Position numbers and translations under genes: made by a program | Shown: one piece after another, positions 1 through 7,112 of the stretch | How the letters are laid out: each line of letters starts with the position of its first letter | Position numbering within the stretch: the stretch's first letter is position 1 | NCBI RefSeq assembly: GCF_017743735.1 | Contig: NZ_JAGHRO010000004.1 | Location: 248,001-312,000 of the forward strand | Reading direction: 5' to 3' | DNA: 64,000 bases | DNA from: Shimia sp. R9_2 | GTDB lineage: Bacteria > Pseudomonadota > Alphaproteobacteria > Rhodobacterales > Rhodobacteraceae | Notes under the pieces: generated by a model | What the model was told of the DNA's origin: nothing | What the model saw: only the letters and a program-made list of their open reading frames with translations | Databases searched by the model: none

Positions 1-602
1 TGATCATGGAGGCCGTCGCCATCCTTCAGGCGCGTCAGGAGCAGACGCAGGAGCAGGATGACCTCGCGCTGGTCGCGGCCAACACCGAGCGCCTGTTCAA
101 CGACGGCTACAGCTGGGAAGGTGGCAACCCTGCGGGCGACATCACGCTGGTGGAATTTGTCGACTACCGCTGCGGCTACTGCCGTAAGGCGCATGACGAG
201 GTGGCAGAGCTGATCAAATCTGACGGCAACATCCGCTTCATCGTCAAAGAATACCCGATCCTGGGCGAAGCTTCCGAGCTGAGCTCCCGCTTTGCCATCG
301 CCGTGAAGCAGAAGCTGGGCAATGAGTCCTACAAGCTGGCCCATGACGCGCTGATCAAAATGCGCGGTGACGTGACCGAGCGCTCCCTGACCCGCCTGTC
401 CAAAGGCCTCGGCTTTGACGCCGCCCCGCTGCTTGCGCATATGAACAGCGACGAGGTCACTGAGGAGATCATGACCACCCGCCTGCTCGCACGTGACATG
501 CGGATCACCGGCACGCCCTCCTTTGTGATGCAAGACGAGATGCTGCGCGGCTACGTTCCACTGGAAGGCATGCGCTCCATCGTGGCTGACAAACGCGGCT
601 AA
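1..602 (+). CDS. DsbA-family thiol:disulfide oxidoreductase, 5' end cut by window
   Basis: This is the C-terminal part of a thioredoxin-fold protein of the DsbA/2-thioredoxin family, which forms or rearranges disulfide bonds in the periplasm. The frame is open to the window edge, and the first visible ATG (base 6) sits inside a helix that usually precedes the catalytic domain, so the true start and signal peptide lie upstream. Counted from that ATG, a FVDYRCGYC stretch puts the CGYC redox motif at residues 56-59. A TGTPSFVM segment near residue 173 carries the expected cis-proline. A good hairpin terminator follows directly, so this is the last gene of its transcript. The family is secure; the exact member (DsbA, DsbG-like or ScsC-like) is not. 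Confidence 0.85.
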   Translation, partial: IMEAVAILQARQEQTQEQDDLALVAANTERLFNDGYSWEGGNPAGDITLVEFVDYRCGYCRKAHDEVAELIKSDGNIRFIVKEYPILGEASELSSRFAIAVKQKLGNESYKLAHDALIKMRGDVTERSLTRLSKGLGFDAAPLLAHMNSDEVTEEIMTTRLLARDMRITGTPSFVMQDEMLRGYVPLEGMRSIVADKRG

Positions 603-630
603 TCCGCCCTGCCTTCTTTCCAAAAACAAA

Positions 631-657
631 AGCAGCGGCCCGGCCGCTGCTTTTTTT
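631..657 (+). terminator. Rho-independent terminator of the DsbA-like gene
   Basis: A nine-base-pair GC-rich stem (GCAGCGGCC with GGCCGCTGC) is followed by seven T residues on the plus strand, about 30 bases after the stop codon. Confidence 0.85.
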
Positions 658-705
658 GTGGTGCAGTGTTGCGCAACGTGCGGCGCGTTAAACCGCCAAA
701 ATCGC

Positions 706-799
706 GATTTTGCGCCTACGCAATACCGTAGGGATACCGACGCGATACCGACGTCCCGTTTTGGCCCCGTCTGGCGCCGTTAACCTTTGGCGCAAAAAT
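706..799. repeat. Intergenic repeat, copy A
   Basis: This stretch of about 94 bases matches a second stretch at 55778-55868. Shared blocks, in order, are CCTACGCAATACC, GACGCGATACCGACGT and GTTAACCTTT, the last followed by a CGCAAAA block. The middle block holds a near-perfect tandem duplication of an 11-base unit (GATACCGACGC then GATACCGACGT). In both places the CGCAAAA end lies just past the stop codon of a minus-strand gene (here ispG), so the repeat would be transcribed in that gene's 3' end. It has no coding potential that I can see. Confidence 0.65.
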
Positions 800-805
800 C
801 GGAAC

Positions 806-1936
806 TTATTCCGCAGCCTCTGCTGCGGCCTTCGCCGCTTCCAGCTCTGCCGCCTTGGCTTCCACCTGCTCAACGATATGTTCCACCATATCGTCGTTGG
901 ACATCCGGTGGCTCTGCTTCCCGGCAAGATAGACCATGCCGTTGCCATTGCCGCCACCGGTCCAGCCCACGTCGGTCATCAGCGCCTCACCCGGACCGTT
1001 CACAACGCAGCCAATGATCGACAGGCTCATCGGCGTGTGAATATGCGCGAGCCTTTCTTCCAATGTTTCCACGGTCTTAATCACATCAAACCCTTGGCGG
1101 GCGCAGCTTGGGCAGCTGATGATATTGACCCCACGGTGACGCAGGCCAAGGCTTTTGAGGATCTCAAAGCCGACCTTCACCTCTTCCACCGGATCGGCAC
1201 TCAGGCTCACGCGCAGGGTGTCGCCGATCCCCATCCACAGTAGTTGGCCAAGGCCAATCGCGGATTTGATCGTGCCGCTGACAAAGCCGCCCGCCTCGGT
1301 GATGCCAAGGTGGATCGGCGCATCTGTCGCGTCCGCAAGCAGCTGATAGGCGGCTGCCGACATAAAGACATCAGAGGCTTTCACCGAGATTTTGAACTCG
1401 TGAAAATCGTTATCTTGCAAGATCTTAATATGGTCGAGACCACTCTCCACCATCGCATCCGGGCACGGCTCACCATATTTTTCCAAAAGGTGTTTCTCAA
1501 GGCTGCCGGCATTCACCCCGATACGGATAGAGCACCCGTGATCCTTGGCCGCCGCAATCACCTCTTTGACGCGCTTCTCATCACCGATGTTGCCCGGATT
1601 GATCCGCAGGCAGGCCGCACCGGCCTCCGCCGCCTCAATCGCACGTTTGTAGTGGAAGTGAATATCCGCCACGATCGGCACAGGGCTTTCTTTTGTGATT
1701 TCTTTCAAGGCCTTGGTGGCAGCCTCATCAGGTGCTGAGATACGGACGATATCCGCTCCGGCCTCTGCTGCGGCCAGCACTTGCCCCAAGGTGGCCTTCA
1801 CATCACCGCTGTCGGTGTTGGTCATGGTCTGCACCGCAATCGGGGCATCGCCGCCCACAGGCACATTGCCCACCATGATCTGGCGCGACTTGCGTCGCTC
1901 GATATTACGCCAAGGGCGAATGTGGTTCATCGACAT
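806..1936 (-). CDS. ispG: 4-hydroxy-3-methylbut-2-en-1-yl diphosphate synthase (flavodoxin)
   Basis: IspG (GcpE) is the [4Fe-4S] enzyme that converts MEcPP to HMBPP in the penultimate step of the MEP isoprenoid pathway. The 376-residue protein has the short bacterial architecture: a TIM-barrel half with [11 protein letters not shown] near the N terminus, then the cluster-binding half with CPSCARQG and [10 protein letters not shown] supplying the cysteines. I chose the ATG at 1936 because GAGGGGG lies eight bases upstream; an in-frame ATG at 1951 and one at 1930 are alternatives. The C terminus ends in an Ala/Glu-rich helix (about 20 residues). It follows a RodZ-like gene on the same strand, the order also seen in enteric bacteria, but a terminator separates the two here. 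Confidence 0.96.
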   Translation of the reverse strand: MSMNHIRPWRNIERRKSRQIMVGNVPVGGDAPIAVQTMTNTDSGDVKATLGQVLAAAEAGADIVRISAPDEAATKALKEITKESPVPIVADIHFHYKRAIEAAEAGAACLRINPGNIGDEKRVKEVIAAAKDHGCSIRIGVNAGSLEKHLLEKYGEPCPDAMVESGLDHIKILQDNDFHEFKISVKASDVFMSAAAYQLLADATDAPIHLGITEAGGFVSGTIKSAIGLGQLLWMGIGDTLRVSLSADPVEEVKVGFEILKSLGLRHRGVNIISCPSCARQGFDVIKTVETLEERLAHIHTPMSLSIIGCVVNGPGEALMTDVGWTGGGNGNGMVYLAGKQSHRMSNDDMVEHIVEQVEAKAAELEAAKAAAEAAE

Positions 1937-2012
1937 GGCAGGCCCCCTCATCAGAGCATGGAAACAGCTTTCTGCCTATCTAGTCGCTCTGCACAGTCGG
2001 GGCAATGCACGA

Positions 2013-2040
2013 TAAAGAAAAGCGCAGCCCAAGCTGCGCT
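2013..2040 (-). terminator. Rho-independent terminator between the RodZ-like gene and ispG
   Basis: A perfect eight-base-pair stem (AGCGCAGC with GCTGCGCT, four-base loop) at 2021-2040 is followed on the minus strand by TTTTCTTT. It lies about 65 bases after the RodZ-like stop codon and upstream of ispG, so ispG probably has its own promoter in 1937-2012. Confidence 0.75.
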
Positions 2041-2103
2041 CTGCCGATGTTATACCGCTGAAAAGTCAGAGGATTTTGCGACGTTTTGGCGGCGGCGGGG
2101 CGC

Positions 2104-3312
2104 TTATTCTTCGCCCACCACCACATCGGTTGCTGCCGCCAGAGCGACAATACGGGCCAACTCCGGATCGTCATCCAGATCCGCAACCTGATACCCCTCT
2201 TTCAGAGCATCCATCGCCAGCGGCAGATCGCGCGCAACACTGGTGCCTTCACCAGCTGGTCCGTAGATTTCGCCGTTGAGTTTGAAGTAAACAGAGCCGC
2301 TCATGCCCGCGCGCAGGATTGGCGCTTCTTCGGTGGCGGGCAGCACATATTCCTCACCGGCGTTGAGAATTTTCTCAAACAGCACCGTGCCATCCGCGCC
2401 GCGCACGCGCACCCAAGCCGGGCGCACCGCCATCACAACGATTTCCGGTGCTTCTTCCTCAACCACAATCGGGATCGGGCGATCTTCTTCGGGCACCACA
2501 GCTGCGACCAGCTCCGGCACTTCCGGCGTGAACACACCGATGTTGTCCGGGTTCAGCTGGGAAATCGGCGCATCACGCGCCACCAGCACAGGAACATCCA
2601 AGGCCTGAGGGCGATAGAGACGGTCCAGCGCCTCAGATGGCGCAAACACGCCTGCCCCGGCTTCCGCAAGTTCTGCGCCTTCAAGATCATCGCCATCATT
2701 AGCCGCACGGGCTGCGCCTTCCAGCGGGTCCAGATCACTCAGCACAACAGGCGTCTGCTCCACCGGGGCCAAAGTCACCCGTTGAATTTCATTGAGCACC
2801 GACCAGCCGCCATAGCCAATCCCTGCAATCAGCGCGAGCAAGACCACCGATGATCCGATGGCACGCAGCTCTATACGGGACAGCAGGGATTCCTGGATCG
2901 GTGTGAAGGGGGCATTGGCACCAGAGAACGGATCACTTGACACAATAGGTGCCGCCTTCTCCGTTTTGCGCGCGCCGGAGGCCTCCGCAGACATGCCATG
3001 CGCGGTGGTGAAACCGCTTTCTGCGCAGAAGGTGTCAAACGCCTGCTCAGGGTCCATGCCGAGGTAACGTGCGTAAGAGCGCACATAACCCGCAATAAAG
3101 CCCGGCGTTTCAAAAGCGGATGGATCGCAGTTTTCGATGGCAGCGACGTAACTTGCGCGTATTCGGAGCTCGCGTTGTACATCCAGCAGCGACTTGCCCA
3201 AAGTCGCCCGTTCGCCCCGCATCATATCGCCTAGGCTCACGGCAAAGTCGTCGTAACCTTTCGGTCCCTCGGATACCTCTTCGGTATCGCGCTTGGATCT
3301 GCGCCCGATCAT
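2104..3312 (-). CDS. RodZ-like membrane protein (HTH and DUF4115)
   Basis: This 402-residue protein has the RodZ layout: an N-terminal helix-turn-helix of the HTH_25 type (about residues 25-100, with GERATLGKSLLDVQ and TPGFIAGYVRSYARYLGMD), one membrane helix (about 152-174), a long acidic Pro/Glu linker, and a C-terminal DUF4115 beta domain (about 295-380). RodZ links MreB to the cell-wall elongation machinery at the inner membrane. I start it at the ATG at 3312, which has GAGG eight bases upstream and gives an MIGRR N terminus. A TTG at 3381 would add 23 residues lacking any domain signal. It sits between hemA and ispG. RodZ function is inferred from architecture and synteny; identity to RodZ is otherwise low. 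Confidence 0.85.
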   Translation of the reverse strand: MIGRRSKRDTEEVSEGPKGYDDFAVSLGDMMRGERATLGKSLLDVQRELRIRASYVAAIENCDPSAFETPGFIAGYVRSYARYLGMDPEQAFDTFCAESGFTTAHGMSAEASGARKTEKAAPIVSSDPFSGANAPFTPIQESLLSRIELRAIGSSVVLLALIAGIGYGGWSVLNEIQRVTLAPVEQTPVVLSDLDPLEGAARAANDGDDLEGAELAEAGAGVFAPSEALDRLYRPQALDVPVLVARDAPISQLNPDNIGVFTPEVPELVAAVVPEEDRPIPIVVEEEAPEIVVMAVRPAWVRVRGADGTVLFEKILNAGEEYVLPATEEAPILRAGMSGSVYFKLNGEIYGPAGEGTSVARDLPLAMDALKEGYQVADLDDDPELARIVALAAATDVVVGEE

Positions 3313-3384
3313 CCCAAATGCCTCGTTTAGCAACGCCGGTCCGTTCTTCCCCCGATTCGGACCGATCCCCTTGTTAAACAATAC

Positions 3385-3402
3385 TATACCATATGTGGTA
3401 TA
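3385..3402. promoter_or_regulatory. AT-rich inverted repeat upstream of the RodZ-like gene
   Basis: TATACCA and TGGTATA form a perfect seven-base inverted repeat around a TATG spacer, in the 111 bases between the RodZ-like start and the hemA stop. It could be an operator or overlap a promoter of the RodZ-like gene. No known regulator consensus comes to mind. Confidence 0.4.
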
Positions 3403-3423
3403 ATTGAGAACAATATGTGTTGG

Positions 3424-4647
3424 TTAACCTGCCAGGTCGGCACGATTCAGCGCACAGTGACTCCAGAGTGCATCCAAAGCATGCACAAGCGCATCAATCT
3501 CTTTCGGACCATGCACAGGCGACGGCGTGAAACGCAGGCGTTCTGTGCCGCGCGGAACCGTCGGGAAATTGATCGGCTGCACGTAAATTCCATAGTCTTC
3601 AAGCAGGTGATCAGACAGGATTTTGGTGTGCACCGGATTGCCCACAATCACAGGCACAATATGGCTGCCATGATCGATGATCGGCAGGCCCAGACCTTTC
3701 AGGCGTAGCTTCAGGATCTTTGCTTGCGTCTGGTGACGTTCGCGCAGCGCCTGATCGGTTTTCAGATGCGCAACAGAGGCCGCAGCACCGGCTGCCACAG
3801 CAGGCGGCAGAGATGTTGTAAAGATAAAGCCTGGCGCATAAGACCTTACGGCGTCACACATTTTTTCGGATGCGGCGATGTAGCCACCCATCACGCCATA
3901 GGCTTTGGCAAGGGTGCCGTTGATGATGTCGATGCGATGGGCAAGGTTGTCACGCTCGGTCACGCCACCGCCGCGCGGGCCGTACATGCCGACCGCGTGC
4001 ACCTCATCAATGTAGGTCAGCGCGCCAAATTCATCCGCCAGATCACAGAGCGCCTCGATCGGGCCAAAATCACCATCCATGGAGTAGACAGATTCAAAGG
4101 CGATCAGCTTGGGCGCTGCCGGATCATCGGCCTCAAGCAGGCTGCGCAGGTGGTCCACATCATTGTGCTTGAAAATACGCTTCGCCCCGCCGTTGCGACG
4201 CACACCTTCGATCATGGAGGCGTGGTTCAATTCGTCGGAATATATGATTAACCCCGGGAAGAGTTTTGGCAAAGTACTTAAAGTTGCATCGTTTGCGATG
4301 TAGGCGCTGGTGAAAAGCAGTGCCGATTCTTTGCCATGCAGATCCGCCAGCTCCGCCTCAAGGCGTTTGTGATAGACGGTCGTGCCGGAGATATTGCGGG
4401 TGCCGCCAGAGCCTGCACCGGTGGCATCAACAGCCTCGTGCATCGCCTCCAGCACCACAGGGTTCTGCCCCATGCCGAGATAGTCGTTGCCACACCACAC
4501 GGTGATCGGGCGCTGGGTGCCGTCTGGACGGGTCCATGTGGCATGCGGGAAATGACCTTGCTGACGTTCGATATCAATGAACGTGCGATAGCGCCCTTCT
4601 TCGTGCAAACGATTGAGAGCGTCATCTAGCTTTGCAGTGTAATCCAC
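3424..4647 (-). CDS. hemA: 5-aminolevulinate synthase
   Basis: ALA synthase condenses glycine and succinyl-CoA to 5-aminolevulinate, the first step of tetrapyrrole synthesis by the C4 (Shemin) route used by alphaproteobacteria. The 407-residue PLP enzyme shows the family blocks in order: [39 protein letters not shown], the [14 protein letters not shown] cofactor site, NGTLAKAYG with the Schiff-base lysine, and [16 protein letters not shown] at the end. The start is a GTG at 4647 with AAGGAAA eight bases upstream, giving the usual (M/V)DYTAKLD N terminus; an ATG at 4680 lacks such a site. The upstream region carries an Irr-like box and an FNR-like box, which fits control by iron and oxygen. 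Confidence 0.97.
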   Translation of the reverse strand: MDYTAKLDDALNRLHEEGRYRTFIDIERQQGHFPHATWTRPDGTQRPITVWCGNDYLGMGQNPVVLEAMHEAVDATGAGSGGTRNISGTTVYHKRLEAELADLHGKESALLFTSAYIANDATLSTLPKLFPGLIIYSDELNHASMIEGVRRNGGAKRIFKHNDVDHLRSLLEADDPAAPKLIAFESVYSMDGDFGPIEALCDLADEFGALTYIDEVHAVGMYGPRGGGVTERDNLAHRIDIINGTLAKAYGVMGGYIAASEKMCDAVRSYAPGFIFTTSLPPAVAAGAAASVAHLKTDQALRERHQTQAKILKLRLKGLGLPIIDHGSHIVPVIVGNPVHTKILSDHLLEDYGIYVQPINFPTVPRGTERLRFTPSPVHGPKEIDALVHALDALWSHCALNRADLAG

Positions 4648-4700
4648 AGTGGCTTTCCTTTTTCCCGGCCAGATCATCACGGGGATGGAACTGACTGAAT

Positions 4701-4717
4701 ATTAGAGCTGTTCTAAA
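4701..4717. promoter_or_regulatory. Irr-like iron control element upstream of hemA
   Basis: ATTAGAG-CTG-TTCTAAA matches 12 of 14 fixed positions of the alphaproteobacterial Irr box as I recall it (TTTAGAA-N3-TTCTAAA). It is about 54 bases upstream of the hemA start. Irr is the heme-responsive regulator that represses heme synthesis when iron is short in this class, so the target is the expected one. Confidence 0.55.
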
Positions 4718-4767
4718 CCTCAACAGCGTCTTGGGCAATGGGTAGCAAACTGACAAAGTGTAGCACT

Positions 4768-4781
4768 TTGATATCGATCAA
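4768..4781. promoter_or_regulatory. FNR/FnrL-type box in the hemA - peptidase intergenic region
   Basis: TTGAT-ATCG-ATCAA is a perfect match to the FNR-family palindrome TTGAT-N4-ATCAA. It lies 121-134 bases upstream of hemA and 91-104 bases upstream of the divergent M20 peptidase start. Oxygen control of hemA by FnrL is known in Rhodobacter; which of the two promoters is served here is inferred. Confidence 0.65.
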
Positions 4782-4871
4782 TGTGTTAACGCACCGCTCT
4801 GGACACCCCAGATTCGAATGTTACGGTTTGCGCAAATCGCTGCACCCGTGGCGCATAGAAAAGGAGTTCCC

Positions 4872-6254
4872 ATGACACTTGATCCAGTCCTCTCCCGGAT
4901 TGACGCAAATATGCCTGAGGCCATCGAGCGTTTGTTCGATTTGCTGCGCATCAAGTCGATCTCAACCGATCCGGCTTTTGATGCGGATGTCGAAGCCGCC
5001 GCCGACTGGCTGGTGAAAGATCTGCAAAGCCTTGGCATCGCAGCAGAAAAGCGCATGACCACAGGCCATCCAATGGTCGTAGGCCATGTGGACGGCCCCA
5101 GCGACGACAGCCCCCATATCCTGTTTTACGGTCACTATGATGTTCAGCCGGTGGACCCGCTGGAACTCTGGGACCGCGATCCATTTGATCCAGCACTTGA
5201 AGACACTGACGCAGGCCAAGTGATCCGTGCCCGCGGCGCTTCTGATGACAAAGGTCAGCTGATGACCTTCGTGGAAGCCTGCCGCGCCTGGATCGCAGAA
5301 CATGGCGCCCTGCCCTGCAAAATCACGTTCCTGTTTGAGGGCGAAGAAGAATCAGGCTCGCCAAGCCTTGTGCCCTTCCTGCAGGAAAACGCCGAAGAGC
5401 TGAGCTGTGACATCGCGCTGATCTGTGACACCGGCCTGTTTGAAAGCGCCGTGCCTGCGATCACCACCATGCTGCGGGGCCTCTTGGGCGAAGACTTCAC
5501 CATCACCGGCCCATCGCGCGACCTGCACTCGGGCATGTACGGCGGCATCGCGATGAACCCGATCCGCGTGCTGAGCAAAATCCTTGCGAGCCTGCATGAT
5601 GAAACCGGCGCAGTGACGCTGGACGGGTTTTATGACGATGTGCCCGAACTGCCTGACGACATCCGCGCGCAGTGGCAGGGGCTGAACTTTGACCATGCCA
5701 CCTATCTGGGAGATGTGGGCCTGAAGGCACCGGCTGGCGAGCAGGACCGCACACCGTTGGAGCAAATCTGGTCCCGCCCGACATGTGATGTGAATGGCAT
5801 CTGGGGCGGCTACACCGGAGATGGCTTTAAAACGGTTCTGCCCTCTCAGGCCTCTGCAAAGCTGTCGTTCCGTCTGGTCGGCCAGCAAGATCCGGACAAA
5901 ATCCGCGCCGCCTTCCGTAGCTATCTGGAGAGCAATCTGCCTGAGGGCTTCACCGTGGAGTATCGCACCGAGAAAGGCTCTGGTGCCTCCCACATGTCCA
6001 TTGACGATCCGGCGTTTGAAAAAGCCCGCAGCGCACTGAGCGACGAATGGCCCCGGCCTGCCGCCTATGTGGGCTGTGGCGGCTCGATTCCGATCGCAGG
6101 CTACTTCAAAGAGATTCTCGACATGGATTCGATGCTGATCGGCTTTGGCCGCGATGATGACCAGATCCATTCTCCCAACGAAAAATATGATGTGGAGAGC
6201 TTTCACAAAGGCACCCGCTCCTGGGCGCGAATCCTTGAAGCGCTCACACGATAA
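4872..6254 (+). CDS. M20-family dinuclear zinc peptidase (dipeptidase-like)
   Basis: This 460-residue protein belongs to the M20/ArgE/DapE/carboxypeptidase G2 family of zinc exopeptidases acting on dipeptides or N-acyl amino acids. Metal ligands are seen in GHYDVQP (His and Asp), in the GASDDKGQ bridging aspartate, in EGEEESGS (catalytic and ligand glutamates) and in the late CGGSIPI region. The dimerisation insert lies at about residues 200-370, as in the larger dipeptidase subgroup. The start is the ATG at 4872 with AAGGAG five bases upstream; an earlier in-frame ATG at 4818 has no such site. It is divergent from hemA and ends at a strong terminator, so it is monocistronic. The cytosolic location follows from the lack of a signal peptide. 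The substrate is unknown. Confidence 0.9.
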   Translation: MTLDPVLSRIDANMPEAIERLFDLLRIKSISTDPAFDADVEAAADWLVKDLQSLGIAAEKRMTTGHPMVVGHVDGPSDDSPHILFYGHYDVQPVDPLELWDRDPFDPALEDTDAGQVIRARGASDDKGQLMTFVEACRAWIAEHGALPCKITFLFEGEEESGSPSLVPFLQENAEELSCDIALICDTGLFESAVPAITTMLRGLLGEDFTITGPSRDLHSGMYGGIAMNPIRVLSKILASLHDETGAVTLDGFYDDVPELPDDIRAQWQGLNFDHATYLGDVGLKAPAGEQDRTPLEQIWSRPTCDVNGIWGGYTGDGFKTVLPSQASAKLSFRLVGQQDPDKIRAAFRSYLESNLPEGFTVEYRTEKGSGASHMSIDDPAFEKARSALSDEWPRPAAYVGCGGSIPIAGYFKEILDMDSMLIGFGRDDDQIHSPNEKYDVESFHKGTRSWARILEALTR

Positions 6255-6280
6255 GACACTAGAAACATGCAAGAATCAGA

Positions 6281-6306
6281 AACGCGCCCCTTGGGCGCGT
6301 TTTTTC
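6281..6306 (+). terminator. Rho-independent terminator of the M20 peptidase gene
   Basis: ACGCGCCC and GGGCGCGT form a perfect stem with a four-base loop, followed by a run of T residues, 28 bases after the stop codon. Confidence 0.88.
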
Positions 6307-6393
6307 TGTGGCGGGCTAAAAACGGCGCAACAAGGCGCAGATAATGCGCACTTAGAAGCGACCAAATCAACCAACTTTTGAGGGAGGAAGAAG

Positions 6394-6470
6394 TGGCGCG
6401 GTTGACGGGGCTCGAACCCGCGACCCCCGGCGTGACAGGCCGGTACTCTAACCAACTGAGCTACAACCGC
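6394..6470 (-). tRNA. tRNA-Asp (GTC), copy 1
   Basis: The minus strand reads GCGGTTGTAGCTCAG at the 5' end, a GCCTGTCACGC anticodon arm (anticodon GTC), the GGTTCGAGCCC T-arm and CAACCGC-G-CCA at the 3' end. It is 77 bases long with an encoded CCA. It is identical over its whole length to the copy at 6537-6613. Confidence 0.95.
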
Positions 6471-6536
6471 GCATATATCTTCGCCTTTCGGCATGACCCT
6501 TTGCCCGAAGGCACCCAAGGTCGGGGCTGGCAGCGG

Positions 6537-6613
6537 TGGCGCGGTTGACGGGGCTCGAACCCGCGACCCCCGGCGTGACAGGCCGGTACTCTAACCAACT
6601 GAGCTACAACCGC
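6537..6613 (-). tRNA. tRNA-Asp (GTC), copy 2
   Basis: This is a second full-length copy of the same 77-base tRNA-Asp with encoded CCA. It is separated from copy 1 by 66 unrelated bases, so the two were probably made by tandem duplication and would be transcribed together from the minus strand, this copy first. Confidence 0.95.
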
Positions 6614-6838
6614 TCGCTGCTCGCTGTTTGGCGTGTGCCCCTCAGCGTGTGGTGGGGTTTATGCTGAGCGCTTAGGCGCGTCAAGCGGATATCCGCACGA
6701 AAATCGAAGAAATTTCACAAGCCCCTGCCAACCCGTATTTTTTCCGTTATGCACGACGTCGGGTTCGCTTTGAGCAATGACGGTTTTGTGATTAGATAGG
6801 CGCACTCGATTCAATTGCTTTTTGAAGGACAAAACAAA

Positions 6839-7030
6839 ATGAAACCGATTTATGCTGCCCTTTGCATCGCCGGCCTGACCCTTGCAGCTTGTGGCCAACA
6901 AGAAGAGCCGGCCCCGATCACTGTACAGCCAAGCTTTGACAAAGCAGGCGACGCAAGCTGCCCAGGTGGCTATGAGCTGCAGAGCACCGAAACCGGCGCG
7001 CTGATCTGCTCCCCAATCGTCGCAGGCTAA
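6839..7030 (+). CDS. Small predicted lipoprotein
   Basis: The 63-residue product starts with a positively charged residue and a hydrophobic helix ending in the lipobox LAAC (Cys about residue 18), so it should be exported and lipid-anchored. The mature part is about 45 residues with two further cysteines (in SCPGGYE and ICSP) that could pair. I chose the ATG at 6839 because it begins the signal peptide; an ATG at 6815 would put eight polar residues in front. A GAAGGA stretch lies upstream. A terminator follows within 30 bases. No family is recognised; small lipoproteins of this type are common and mostly unstudied in roseobacters. Confidence 0.75.
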   Translation: MKPIYAALCIAGLTLAACGQQEEPAPITVQPSFDKAGDASCPGGYELQSTETGALICSPIVAG

Positions 7031-7057
7031 TTCAGAGCCAAGACGTGTTTCACACCT

Positions 7058-7086
7058 TAAAGCGGCCCTCTGGGGCCGCTTTTTTG
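7058..7086 (+). terminator. Rho-independent terminator of the small lipoprotein gene
   Basis: AAGCGGCCC and GGGCCGCTT form a stem with a four-base loop, followed by TTTTT, about 30 bases after the stop codon. Confidence 0.88.
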
Positions 7087-7112
7087 TTGAATTGCCCTGT
7101 GTGAACTTTGTT

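Noticed and set aside
6276..6518. Protein-like frame across the first tRNA-Asp
   Set aside because: It contains the AQLVRVPACHAGGRGFEPR-type string produced by translating tRNA genes; the feature is a tRNA.
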